Of a stretch of DNA of 64,000 nt, positions 1-9,779 are shown piece by piece. The stretch is from the NCBI GenBank assembly GCA_031841125.1, contig CM063113.1:21349312-21413311 (forward strand), given 5' to 3'. The translations under genes and the position numbers were made by a program. Each line of letters opens with the position of its first letter. The first letter of the stretch is position 1. Under the pieces are notes generated by a model. The model was not told where the DNA came from. It saw only the letters and a list, made by a program, of their open reading frames with translations, and made no database searches. The stretch comes from Acanthococcus lagerstroemiae. Its lineage: Eukaryota; Arthropoda; Insecta; Hemiptera; Eriococcidae.

Positions 1-1620
1 CACTTCCCGCTCCCTGGGTGAGTCTCGTATGAGCTAGTCGTGGCTTTTCCCAGGCCCTTTCGGATGCCTACATTTTTTGAGCGTTGACGCCGATTTTCTG
101 ACTTGAGCACGTGCCCGCTGATAAACGGAAGGTATCAGCAGTACAATGTGCGCATGTTTGTGAGCGATCGAAATACCTTGGTTTTTCTTGGTTGGTCGTT
201 CATAAAAAGGCCACAACACCCATGAATTCTGTCGAATCTATTGATTCTACCATTTATTCTTATATCATTCATATGAATTTGGTCATTTCATTTTCATCAT
301 AGTGGTAGAGGCATAAAGTACGAAAAATTACTACTTACCCCATCGTTCGTATGTTTTTTGACATGAATATGGTTAATGACTCGCTACGCGAAAAAGAAAA
401 ATTCCGCAGAAAGACGTTACCATCATGATACACATAATGGTATAGAAGCGTATTCCTCTTTGTGCGGTCATTCGTTCCATCACGTTTCGACCGGCCGAGG
501 CGGAGAATGCCGAGCGACGCCGAGAATGGATGACGACTAGCGAAAGCATGGGAATGTGGGTATGCGCGTCAACGCTGTCACTTGGATGACATATCCATGT
601 AACAATGTCCATCCATATTCGTTCAGTGGTCAAATTTTATTTTAATTTTTAATTGGGAAAAAGTTCTGAATCGATCTGGTGAAGAAGATGATTTAGCTTG
701 AGGCAGGGAAATAGAAATACTTGAGAAACTGCAGAAACTTTTGCCCCCTGAAGCTAGAAAAAGTTGAAATGCGCCCGAACAGTAAGGACTTGAGCTGAAC
801 TGTCTCAGCTGGACCCCATTCGGCGCCTCGAAATCCTCATTTCGCCATAAATTACGAAATTTCCATTCCAACACGCGAAGTAATCTTCGAGCAAATCGCC
901 AAAACGTCAACCGTAATTCGAATTCGCGAAAAAATTCGAAAACGACAACTACAGTAACCGAACCGTAAATCGCAAAGGCGTAAGAAGCCAATTTATGTTT
1001 TTCGGGGGGGGGGGGTGTCAACACGATATTTATTTTTAGAGAACGAGAGAAGTCGTACATTCGGCTGCGACTCGTGATTAGGTGCGATTACGTTTTTCGA
1101 CCTTTGAATCGACATTTTTGCCGCACACGAGTTGAATTAATTTCTTTCAGCGAAGCGTCTAATCGTCGGCAATTTTTCTTCGACCAATCGAATGCTCCGG
1201 CAAGCAGCGATATCGACATCGATATTTTCAACTGTTGAACGCGTTGTGTGCGGTGGTGCGAACGTCGCCTGCACAAAATTAATGATTAACGGGGCTCGAG
1301 ATAACTTGTTGTACGCCGCAGATTCCAGATTGATTCTGGTCGACTCGCAAATCCTGATTTATGTCTTTTTGGATCGTCGAATACAGCTGACACGAAATGC
1401 AATTTTTCCCCTGAGAAACAGCTCGGCTGATTGATGCAAAATAGAGCGTGAAATTTAGTATGTGACGATTGGAAGACTTACGTACGAGTATAAGGATGTT
1501 TATTTCGAAACTGGAGTCACACAGTCAGACCCGTACTCGAGAGAGTGACTTCGAGATCATCGAATCCATTTGACGGGTAAAATGCTAACCCCAAAAGGAA
1601 GCAGGAGAAGTAGTATCTCA
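1..1620. other. Unassigned non-coding sequence
   Basis: No coding region, RNA gene or mobile-element terminus was recognised. The open frames here are short and overlap on both strands, without any domain I recognise. A run of 12 G residues lies at about 1004-1015. Composition is ordinary AT-rich sequence with scattered CpG. Confidence 0.5.
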
Positions 1621-1649
1621 GGTTTCTCTTAGTGGGTTTGTTTTGATAT

Positions 1650-2263
1650 TGTGGGACCTGGCGCTCCCCATCTGTTGTCCTTAGCCCTCGCTGAGATCCG
1701 CTGGCCGGTTGGATAGCACTCTAAGCGATGATTCGCCGACGCTGCCAACCTGGCTTCGAGCGCGCCGGCCCCTCTTGTCCCAAGCGACAAATCAGCCGGA
1801 ACGGAGGACCCTAATGAGAGCAGAGAAGTAGTGTAATGTACCAGAGAGTCTGACTCCAATCCAAAAAGTAACCACCAGTGACGAACGTACAAGGTTAGTA
1901 ACCATGATCTATATATATGGTGGAGCGTAAGGCGATGCACGCATGCCCAATTGGCTCCCCAGACACCGCCCCTCGCCATTCGCAACCCGGAAACTACCAT
2001 CTCTAGCATATCGTCGGGTTGCTGGTGCGGACGTATTGAGGCTGGCCCGAGCCCCCATTTCGTCGACCGTGTCGGTGCGCGCTGTCCTCAAGGGCCACTA
2101 CGGCGCACCCTACTGACCGAGGAAACCGCCATTGTCGCGACGACGACCTGGAATTCGGGTGCACCGCAGACGGACGCGCTGCCGTTGCTCCAACCCTTCA
2201 CCTCCTCGTCTGGGTGCGTGTGTCGACGCAGGAAGGTGGTGACGGCGGGTGAGTTTCTCTTCT
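1650..2263 (-). other. Probable 3' UTR of the R1-clade LINE
   Basis: GC-rich sequence directly downstream of the ORF2 stop. It has no coherent domain and differs in composition from the AT-rich flank below about 1650. A short TATATATA tract lies at about 1911-1919; it may be near the element's tail, but no poly(A) or target duplication was found to fix the boundary. Confidence 0.45.
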
Positions 2264-5200
2264 TCAGGATGGTACAGGATCGATGGTGTGGGCCGAGCTT
2301 TCTCCGTCGGCCCTCTGCCTCGACCACTCTGCCTGCATCTTCCTCTTCATGATGGCCGAGACAAAGGCCGACACCCGGTTCCAACTGCTGCCGCTCTTCA
2401 TCATCTCCGGAACCAGGGTGTCCGGCGCGAGACGGCTGATGTCGTCGTCTTCTTCCTTTTCTTCGTCGTCTTCTTCATCCGGCTCATCGCGCGGTGTTGA
2501 AACCGTCCCGCGCCTCTCATGCTTCCAGGCCTCACACTCGAACAGGGTGTGCCAGGGTGTGTCTTCCGCCCCTCGATCACAGTGCGTGCACACGGGGCTC
2601 GGCGCTATCGCCATCCGGTGTAGGTACGTGCCGAAGCACCCGTGGCCGCTCAGGACTTGGGTAAGGTGGAAGTTCAGCGCTCCGTGCACTCTTCCTACCC
2701 ATCCATCGAGGTCGCGTATCAGCGCTCGGGTCCACTCGCCCTTGGACGAATGGGCGAGCGCGTCCTTCCACTTCCGAAGCGTGTCCTGCTGGATGACTCG
2801 CTTGACCCGAAGTGCTTCTCTTCTCGTCTTCGCTTTCTTCTTCGCACTGTATACCTCCGCTATTTCGCCGACCTTGAGTTCGATCGGCGGTATACGCGCT
2901 AACATGCCTACTGCCTCCGAAGAAACAGTGCGGTATGCACTGACACACCTCATCGCGGCTTTTCGCTGGATCTTCTCCATCTCCACTCTTCTATACGGAA
3001 TCTTGATGGCGTCGGCGAATATCGGCGCCCCGTATAGGAGGACCGACATCACTACGTTGACGTACAGTCTTCTTCTCTGCTCTTTCGGTCCCCCTAGGTT
3101 CGACATCAGACGGGACAGCTGGCCGGCTACTCGATCCGCCTTCTCAGCTGCCCGTCGGAAGTGTTCTCGGAACGACAGCTTCCCGTCGAACCACAGCCCC
3201 AGGTACTTCAGGGCTGTACAGGGCGCAATCTCCACACCTTTTAGGACGAAGGTGGGTGGGCTGTACTTGCGGCGCGTTGTAAACAAAACAGCTTCCGTCT
3301 TCTGCACCGCCAAGCACAACCCCGCCGACTCGATCCAGCGGGTCAGCGTCTCCAACGCCTGGTTAACCCGTCGCGTGACCTCTGCTGTCGTTTCTGCCTG
3401 GCACACCATCAGCGTGTCATCAGCGTAGCAGATCAACTTCACGCCTGGTGGTAGTGCCAGCTTCAGCAATCCGTTGAAGGCGGCGTTCCACAGGGTAGGT
3501 CCGAGTACTGATCCCTGAGGAATGCCGCAGGTCATCGCTCTCGTGATTGGACCGGCCGCCGACTCCATCTCTATTCGGCGGCCGGTGAAGTAGCTTCTGA
3601 TGATGCGCACGAGGTAACCAGGTACCCGCGCCAACTCCAGCGCCTCTATGATACGCGTATACGGTATCGAGTTGAACGCGTTCTTGATGTCGAGGCTGAC
3701 TGTCGCGCAGAACTGCCGCTCGCGAATCGCCTTCTCCGCCAACTTCCTTAACTTAAGCGCGGCGTCCGCAGTCGAGCGGCCAGTTCTGAATTCGTACTGA
3801 CTGCTCGAAATTGTCTTCCGCTTCTCAAAGTGCTCCTCCAACCTATTCGCGATGGTTCGCTCAAACACCTTGCCGACGGTGTCGAGCAGGCAAATAGGCC
3901 GGTACAAGGACGGCTGACCATCTGGTTTTCCTGGCTTCTTGATCAAGGCCAGCCGCGCCGCCTTCCATCTGCTCGGAAATGTCCCCTCCTGCAACGCACG
4001 GTTGTAGACGTTGGTCAGGAGGGACGGATCTGCACGGTGGACCACTTCCCAGACGACGTTGGGGATCAGGTCCGGACCCGGCGCCTTCCTCTTCTTGGTC
4101 CGGATCCTGTCGATCGCCTGGTCCACCTCTCCGACACTAAGCAGAGGGAAATCCTCTCGCACCTGGGCAGAAGACGCCGTTAGCGGGGGGCGCTGGGGGA
4201 ACAGTTCTTGCACTACCTGTTGCAGCACCCCTGGCTCCATTCGGCTCGTCACCGACGGCCCTCCGGCTTTCTTCATCACCACCTTGTATGGCTTGCCGAA
4301 GGGATCGTCGTCGGCTTCTTCACATAGCTCCTCCCAAGCCGCCTTCTTGCTTCTTCGTATGGCCGACTTGAGGGTACGACGAGCCTGCTGGTACTGTTGC
4401 GAAGCTTCTACCGCGCCTTCGTCGTCTCTTCGTGTTCGTTGGTAACGACGACGAAGCCGGTTACACTCCCTCCGCAGCTCGGCGATGTCGTCGGTCCACC
4501 AATAGACTGGTTGTCTCTTGCGCGGCGGACCGACACGGGGCATTGCGCTGTCGCAGGCCGCCGCCACTGTTCGGATGACATTCGCGGCAGCGGCCTCTGC
4601 GCTCTCCTCTTCTTCGTCATCCCGACGCTCTCCCGTTCCCCAGGTGAGAGCCAGGAAGCTCGCCTCCAGTCGATCGGCGTCCAGCTTCCTGATCGCCCAT
4701 CTTCCCAGCTTCTTTGGAGCAGTGACCACGGTATTTCCTTTGTCCAGCGTGAAGGTGATGTACCGGTGGTCACTCCCTGACTCCTCATCCAGCACGGACC
4801 AGCCCTTGATCCAGCGGGCCAGTCCTGCTGACGCGAAGGTGACATCGATGACCGACCCCCACCCTTGATGAAATCGGGTAGGAGTGCCGCCCATGTTCGT
4901 CGGAACGAGATCCATCCGGGCGGCAAACTCCCCCAGGGCGTATCCTCGAGGGTCGGTCCGGCCGGAGTGCCATTCCGTGGATTTGGCGTTGAAGTCTCCG
5001 GCCACGATGACTCTTGACGTCTTCCTCGCGATGCTCTCCTCAAGACAGGCAAGGTAGGCTTCAAACTCCTCTAGTCTTCTGTTCGGGGAGAAGTAGCAGC
5101 TGTATACGGTGATTTCTCCAACCTGCACAGCTACATACCCCTCCCCCTCCTCTACCTTGCCCGGAGCAATGGGACAGTCAGGACATATGCCAACGGCTGT

Positions 5201-5413
5201 CAGTCCAGTACGGTCTCTGTACCATCCTTGAACTTCGCCTACCCTGTAGGGCTCGCTCGCTATCACCAGGTCAACCTGTCTCTCTCCTACCGTGCTCCAC
5301 AGGAGATCCTGGGCTACTGCACAGTGGTTCAGGTTGACCTGGAGGAAGGAGAGTGGCCTATTCAACGACGTTGACTGCGGCCTCTCCCTCCTAGGGCGCC
5401 ACCGTCCTGGCAT
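2264..5413 (-). CDS. R1-clade LINE ORF2: endonuclease-reverse transcriptase
   Basis: A protein of 1,049 residues that would nick target DNA and reverse-transcribe the element RNA. The N-terminal third is an APE-like endonuclease, with the GDFNAK motif near residues 137-142 and SDHRY near 213-217. The central reverse transcriptase contains the PGPD and YRPICLLD regions, GIPQGSVLGP, and the catalytic YADD box near residue 663. Near residues 940-959 there is a C-X2-C-X9-H-X4-C zinc motif, typical of the R1-type C-terminus. No RNase H domain is apparent, as expected for R1. The start chosen is the ATG at 5413, which lies inside the end of ORF1, so translation would need reinitiation or frameshifting. 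No internal stop is present. Closely similar protein is encoded at 46206-47714. Confidence 0.93.
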   Translation of the reverse strand: MPGRWRPRRERPQSTSLNRPLSFLQVNLNHCAVAQDLLWSTVGERQVDLVIASEPYRVGEVQGWYRDRTGLTAVGICPDCPIAPGKVEEGEGYVAVQVGEITVYSCYFSPNRRLEEFEAYLACLEESIARKTSRVIVAGDFNAKSTEWHSGRTDPRGYALGEFAARMDLVPTNMGGTPTRFHQGWGSVIDVTFASAGLARWIKGWSVLDEESGSDHRYITFTLDKGNTVVTAPKKLGRWAIRKLDADRLEASFLALTWGTGERRDDEEEESAEAAAANVIRTVAAACDSAMPRVGPPRKRQPVYWWTDDIAELRRECNRLRRRYQRTRRDDEGAVEASQQYQQARRTLKSAIRRSKKAAWEELCEEADDDPFGKPYKVVMKKAGGPSVTSRMEPGVLQQVVQELFPQRPPLTASSAQVREDFPLLSVGEVDQAIDRIRTKKRKAPGPDLIPNVVWEVVHRADPSLLTNVYNRALQEGTFPSRWKAARLALIKKPGKPDGQPSLYRPICLLDTVGKVFERTIANRLEEHFEKRKTISSSQYEFRTGRSTADAALKLRKLAEKAIRERQFCATVSLDIKNAFNSIPYTRIIEALELARVPGYLVRIIRSYFTGRRIEMESAAGPITRAMTCGIPQGSVLGPTLWNAAFNGLLKLALPPGVKLICYADDTLMVCQAETTAEVTRRVNQALETLTRWIESAGLCLAVQKTEAVLFTTRRKYSPPTFVLKGVEIAPCTALKYLGLWFDGKLSFREHFRRAAEKADRVAGQLSRLMSNLGGPKEQRRRLYVNVVMSVLLYGAPIFADAIKIPYRRVEMEKIQRKAAMRCVSAYRTVSSEAVGMLARIPPIELKVGEIAEVYSAKKKAKTRREALRVKRVIQQDTLRKWKDALAHSSKGEWTRALIRDLDGWVGRVHGALNFHLTQVLSGHGCFGTYLHRMAIAPSPVCTHCDRGAEDTPWHTLFECEAWKHERRGTVSTPRDEPDEEDDEEKEEDDDISRLAPDTLVPEMMKSGSSWNRVSAFVSAIMKRKMQAEWSRQRADGESSAHTIDPVPS

Positions 5414-6624
5414 CCTCTACCGCCAAGGACGTGCGTGGAGTCACGCCCCTCCACTCTACTGCACAGTGGGCACTTGGGGGGTTCCTGGCATTCCCGGATC
5501 TTGTGACCGGTCCCCCCACATCTATAGCACACGTCGCCCATGCTGGTTGTTGCTGCGCATTTTGCAGCGACGTGGCCTGGTTCGAGGCACTTGTAGCATC
5601 GAACCGTCAGCTTTTCCCTCTCGAGCGAGCGCACCCTACAGGTGCTCCACCCCAGCGCTATTTTGCCATGCGCGAGCGCGTCTAGTGCCGCCTGGATCGG
5701 CACCTCGACTTTATACGCCAGGGGGCCGCACGACATGGCCTCCTTCTTCAAGACACGCGCTTCTGGCATCGCTGCCTCTAACTCCTGCTGGCTCACTGAC
5801 GGTTCCACGTTCGTCAGGAGCAGGGTGGTGCGGCGCTGCGGTCTTCGTATATCCGCCTCTGCGCCCAGCACTTCTCGCAGCTTCTCAGTGAAGTTAGCTA
5901 CCGCTGGCTCCTCTCCTTGGAGCTCTAGCAGCATGTCGCCTGCCTGTGTGGCTCGGGTCCTCGTAACTTGGACCCCGTATGCCTTCACATCAATCGCCGC
6001 CCGGGCCTTCCGGATTAGGGCCGCGTACTCGATATTTTCGCTCTTGCGCGCGATAACGATCGCCGCTGTACGCGGCCTCCTCTTCCTGAGCAGCTCCTTT
6101 TTCCGGGCCTCCCTGTCTTTGGGCAGGGGAACTGGCCTGGGCGGGGCAGCTGGCACCGGCTTCGTCTGGGCCCCCTGGCGGAGTTTGGCTCGCCGCCCGA
6201 GGACCTTCGACCACTTTCCGCCTTCCCCATCAGTTTCGGAATTAAGGAGGAGCGAATCTGTGCGCTCGTACTCCTTGCGCAGTTGCTCGCGCATCTTTTC
6301 GATTTCCTCGCTGACAGGGGTAGTCGCCGGCGCTTTCGAATTCGGCTTCTCCTTTTGCTTCTGTTGCGTATGTTGCTGCTGTTGTTGACTCTTCTGCTGC
6401 CGTTGCTGCTCCTGCTGTCTCTGCAGCTGCTGTCGCTTCTTCTCCTGCTGTTTCCGCTGCTGTTCCTGCTGCTGTCGCTGATTTCGCTGCTGCTGGTCCT
6501 GTGACGTCTGCTGCTGCTGTTGCGACCGCAGCTGCTGAGGGAACGGCTGGCGCTTCAGCTGTTCGCGGATCTGCTGCAGCTCTTTTTTTAGCGCCCCAAT
6601 CTCCTGTTCGTGTTGCGCGACCAT
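5362..6624 (-). CDS. R1-clade LINE ORF1: gag-like RNA-binding protein
   Basis: A 420-residue ORF1 protein that would bind element RNA and form the ribonucleoprotein. It starts with a short coiled-coil-like stretch, then a strongly Gln-rich and Arg/Lys-rich tract (about residues 24-93). A basic central region and a C-terminal nucleic-acid-binding block follow. The C-terminus has two C-X2-C-X4-H-X4-C knuckles (CYKCLEPGHVAAKC and CYRCGGTGHKIREC) and a third, longer knuckle starting CPLC and ending in a Cys; three knuckles are usual for R1/TRAS-type ORF1. The start is the ATG at 6624. The stop lies about 52 nt inside ORF2. The repeated CAG/CTG-type codons of the Gln tract produce long spurious antisense frames on the plus strand. 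Confidence 0.9.
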   Translation of the reverse strand: MVAQHEQEIGALKKELQQIREQLKRQPFPQQLRSQQQQQTSQDQQQRNQRQQQEQQRKQQEKKRQQLQRQQEQQRQQKSQQQQQHTQQKQKEKPNSKAPATTPVSEEIEKMREQLRKEYERTDSLLLNSETDGEGGKWSKVLGRRAKLRQGAQTKPVPAAPPRPVPLPKDREARKKELLRKRRPRTAAIVIARKSENIEYAALIRKARAAIDVKAYGVQVTRTRATQAGDMLLELQGEEPAVANFTEKLREVLGAEADIRRPQRRTTLLLTNVEPSVSQQELEAAMPEARVLKKEAMSCGPLAYKVEVPIQAALDALAHGKIALGWSTCRVRSLEREKLTVRCYKCLEPGHVAAKCAATTSMGDVCYRCGGTGHKIRECQEPPKCPLCSRVEGRDSTHVLGGRGCQDGGALGGRGRSQRR

Positions 6625-6659
6625 GATCTACATTCAGTCGTACAAAAACTAGCGGTAAT

Positions 6660-7860
6660 AATATATCTCATTGATGCGACGTATAACTGTATCTGCGTCC
6701 AAGTTCATCTGTGAAATTGGGAAAGACGCCACAGATACTATTTGCACTTCAATGAGTCCAAAATTGAGGCGCCGGAGAGAAAAGAAGAGACAGAGACGCC
6801 GGAAAGGAATCATAAGTTCGGGTGGGGCACAGCAGTTTAGAACTCTGATGACCGTCTTTTTTCTGTTTCGTTGGAAACCGACTGATGCCTTGCAGCTCCG
6901 CAGGAGGGTGGAACAAAAACTTTTTTTTTTTAATGTTTTGGACCTGGTCATACAGAAGTCTCCTAACAACTTTAAATGTTTTGTATTTATCATCTTGCCT
7001 ACCTAATTTCTGTATTGCACGATGTGATCGTCCAACAAAGGTCTTTTGTCTCCCTGTCTTTTCTAAACCGCGTTCTTCTTCTTATTATTCTCATGACTCA
7101 CTCTACTTTTTCTCCCTCGGTCGGCGAGGTAGGACATCAGTTCAGTTACGGCTAAGTTACAGTTTAGTCACAGTTTATGTTCAGCATTCTGAAGATCTGT
7201 TTTTACTATTAACAAATACACGCGCTTTCTCTATACTCTCTCGTTTTTAAAATTCGAATGCGTTCGGCGCGGTCCAGACTACACACTTCTCTCTCTCGTA
7301 CGAAATCTACAAAACCCACAAATTCATTTGGTGAGAAAATAACGTGGCCGCAACTTTTTTGGATTTGGTCAACACCTTTAGGTTGCTGCGCACTGCCAAA
7401 GCGGATATAGGCTAGCATTTTATGATGTTCAATAAATAGCGCATACCTGATAATTGTCTTGAGATACGTAGAACTTTTACTGAACATTCTCGAGTCGATG
7501 ACATCCCTCGACTCCATTTGTCATACTGCCCTCTCAGTGAAGCGTGAATGCATTCATTTTCCGTCCTAAAACTACAAAGTACAGTATAAGATGCAGTGGA
7601 GAGTGGACCCGGATTACTGAACGAGATATATTTTATATGTCTGTCATGTCTGGAAACTTTCCCCTTTTTCTGAATGAATTTCAGGAACGTTTTCCTCCTA
7701 GACGAATACTCATTCGAGCTCATCTCACTTTTCGGTGTGCAAGTTGGCTGTTGCCTTCATGCTCGCAGCAGTGTGAAGCCATACTGCTATCGGTGATAGG
7801 TACATGTATGTTATAGGATTCCGCAGAAATTGTGATTTGTGACCGGTTTTGAAAGCTTTC
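6660..7860. other. Unassigned sequence upstream of the R1-clade LINE
   Basis: No confident gene. Part of this stretch adjoining 6624 must hold the 5' UTR of the R1 element. Overlapping open frames on both strands at 6649-7006 include a poly-A/T run and show no recognised domain. Polypyrimidine-rich segments occur near 7040-7110. Confidence 0.4.
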
Positions 7861-7866
7861 TAAGTA

Positions 7867-8328
7867 ATGGCCAGAGAAAGTGCATTTCTTTGGCCCATAT
7901 TTGGAGTATTTGGTGAACTGTCTGATTGTATCATGCCCTCATGTGTCGACGTTATTAAATATTTCCTTTTTCTTTGCAATAAACAGAAGCTTTTGGAAGA
8001 AACTGGAAAGGAACCCAGTACTTCTTCAATCGGTAACAGTGTAGTAACTAGACTCGAGAAGATATGGAGAAAATACTGCATTCCTATAGTAAGCTATCAA
8101 CGAGTCTGGGAATCGGGAAAGAACTATCTCGCGAGGTACCACTCAGTTGCGAAATACGCCAATGCAAAGAGGAAAATAAAATCTTACGAAGCTGAACGGG
8201 CAGACTTCGTGAAGAAAAGTGAGGTGTTATTTGATATTTCCGGGTGTAAATGCGTCAAGTTTCAACCGAGTGCTTTTGAAAAATCTCTTAAAGTTCCGAT
8301 CAAAGAACAAGCCTCTCTAAACGACTAG
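7867..8328 (+). CDS. Orphan ORF, possible fragment of an arthropod repeat-associated protein
   Basis: A 153-residue open frame starting at an ATG and ending before an AT-rich, gene-poor stretch. I do not know its function. Visible features are a hydrophobic N-terminal third, a central basic, helical-looking segment rich in Lys, Arg, Tyr and Ala, and a C-terminal motif LFDISGCKC followed by a KVPIKEQASLND tail. That tail resembles, from memory, a recurring block in uncharacterised arthropod proteins (roughly LFDI-x-x-CKC, then K-VP-x-x-E, then a leucine and D). That family is repetitive in some insect genomes. The usual second Cys pair appears missing here, so it may be a decayed or partial copy. 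It has no neighbouring gene and no clear promoter. Confidence 0.4.
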   Translation: MARESAFLWPIFGVFGELSDCIMPSCVDVIKYFLFLCNKQKLLEETGKEPSTSSIGNSVVTRLEKIWRKYCIPIVSYQRVWESGKNYLARYHSVAKYANAKRKIKSYEAERADFVKKSEVLFDISGCKCVKFQPSAFEKSLKVPIKEQASLND

Positions 8329-8329
8329 C

Positions 8330-9007
8330 AAACCTTTACACACACAAAAAAAAAAATGCAATAAGACACATACCTAGATTGGAAAATTAAAAAACTGAAT
8401 ACAAAATAACAGGAAAGAACAAGTTCTAAAAATACTTGGAATTCTGTTTTTCAAAGCTGATCGAAATTTGTTTAGTATTCAAAATAATGAGTTTATATTT
8501 CGACGGCTAGAAAGATCACTCACTTATTTTCGAAAAAGAAAAAATTAGGGGTAATTCTTTTGCAGTTATTTAGACAGTTACACTATTCGGCAGTTACATC
8601 ACATAGTTTACCAAGTTGTTTGACATTATATTAATTGTACTCGCATACGTCATTTTTCAACTGTATGTAACTAATATTACGAACACCAAAAAAATAGAAA
8701 AATACATTACCCACGAACTGAACTCATCGTACATGGGGTATATATAATCATCTGTATTTGGCGCAGTAAGTAATGTGATGATGGTGTATATTCCTTGGTC
8801 TCTCGACTAGTAGTTTGCGTTTTCCACGTTTCTCGCTATTGTGCTGTCCTTCATTATTGCTTAATGCCTCAGGGAAAAAAATATAACAGTTTTTTTTTGG
8901 GGGGGGGGGCTTGTTAGTGGCAGATTCCATGGTGAATCTCACCTGTATCTGGCCTTGCACATACAAGGCAGAAGCTGAGTCATCTAGCTCCAGAGTTCTG
9001 CGTATTG
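8330..9007. other. Unassigned AT-rich sequence
   Basis: No gene recognised. It contains a homopolymer junction of nine T followed by eleven G at about 8890-8909. Confidence 0.5.
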
Positions 9008-9092
9008 CAGTAAAATCTGTATAAGCCGGAACTAGTTGGGACTGAAGAATTTTCCCGCCTTAGACAGAATTCCGCCCACAAGAAAATTTGTG

Positions 9093-9114
9093 CAAGCCGG
9101 AAAGTTCCGGCTTG
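9093..9114. repeat. 22-nt palindrome within the pogo-like element
   Basis: The sequence CAAGCCGGAA, two spacer bases, TTCCGGCTTG is a near-perfect palindrome. It shares the AAGCCGGAA core with the sub-terminal repeats of the surrounding element. Confidence 0.85.
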
Positions 9115-9125
9115 ATTTTTTCCCC

Positions 9126-9265
9126 TTTATTCTTCCTTTCTTTCTTTTTTTGCAAGCTTGAAACATACATTACGAACTAGGCAAACACACATACATTTAT
9201 TCTTCCTTTCTTTCTTTTTTTGCAAGCTTGAAACATACATTACGAACTAGGCAAACACACATACA
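9126..9265. repeat. Two exact tandem copies of a 70-bp unit
   Basis: Positions 9126-9195 and 9196-9265 read as the same 70 bp. The unit starts TTTATTCTTCCTTTC and ends CACACATACA. No difference between the copies was seen, so the duplication is recent or an assembly artefact. Confidence 0.9.
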
Positions 9266-9269
9266 GCAG

Positions 9270-9395
9270 TTAACAATCGTATGTTCTAGTATTTTGAAGT
9301 TATTTTCGGAAAAAATCTCCCAATCTTTGACTGATATATTTAACCAAATTCTAAATACTGGAAAAATCCCTAAACAATGGCTGATAGCTGAGGAA
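9270..9395 (+). pseudogene. Reverse transcriptase remnant inside a DNA element
   Basis: The plus-strand frame encodes SLTDIFNQILNTGKIPKQW, which matches the segment of LINE reverse transcriptases upstream of the YRPISL motif. No flanking RT motif continues from it, so it is a small relic captured by, or inserted into, the pogo-like element. Confidence 0.5.
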
Positions 9396-9779
9396 TCAGT
9401 ACATGTATTTTCCGGCTTAGCCATGTACAAAGTGATGATTTTTATCATTCACCTTTTCCGTTTCCGCGTAAGACGTATTCCGGCTTATACAAAAAAATTT
9501 ACACGTAAACCCCATAAGAACTGCCGGGACTTTTTCTTTTTTCCGTCATGGACGGATTTCCCGATTCTGGCTCACGCAGATCTTACTGTATAATTTTGGA
9601 AGGGACTTTGTCATGTAACAATACTTCTAAGCATTTTGCTTTTAATAATTTTAACATGTTTTACGTTTGCTATGTTTCAGGTGAGTTTGTTTGAATTGCA
9701 ATATTATTCGCTGCGGCTGAAGAAACGTGAGTTATTTGTTTCAGTTCCTACATAATTACCTACATGAACCAATATGCTT

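Larger units (their letters stand above)
1650..6624 (-). mobile_element. R1-clade non-LTR retrotransposon, near full length
   Basis: The segment carries both ORFs of an R1-clade LINE on the minus strand: a gag-like ORF1 followed by an endonuclease/reverse transcriptase ORF2, both open. ORF1 and ORF2 overlap by about 52 nt in different frames. The sequence downstream of ORF2 (about 1650-2263) stays GC-rich, unlike the AT-rich flank, and is taken as the 3' UTR; its exact end was not found. No poly(A) or clear target-site duplication was seen. The 5' UTR boundary above 6624 is also undefined. Typical R1 elements sit in 28S rDNA, but I recognise no rDNA flank here, so this is a non-rDNA insertion or a lineage with another target. 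A second, broken copy lies at about 46206-47714 on the plus strand. Confidence 0.85.
9008..9588. mobile_element. pogo/Tigger-like non-autonomous DNA transposon
   Basis: The left end begins CAGTAAAATCTGTATAAGCC. The reverse complement of the right end, at 9588, reads CAGTAAGATCTGCGTGAGCC, giving terminal inverted repeats of about 24 bp with mismatches. The CAGTAAAATC start resembles the pogo/Tigger terminus seen again at 27191. A TA dinucleotide follows the right end; the left flank does not show a clean TA. The sub-terminal motif TATAAGCCGGAA recurs inverted at 9478-9489. No transposase domain is present. Inside lie a 70-bp tandem duplication and a short reverse-transcriptase-like remnant. 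Confidence 0.6.

Noticed and set aside
623..1060. A 145-codon minus-strand frame
   Set aside because: It contains a poly-Pro start from a G run and no recognisable domain; likely chance.
2283..3428. A 381-codon plus-strand frame
   Set aside because: It is antisense to the R1 ORF2 and has no domain.
5642..6388. A 248-codon plus-strand frame rich in Ser, Leu and Cys
   Set aside because: It is antisense to the R1 ORF1 and reflects the Gln-codon tract and GC-rich coding sequence of that gene.
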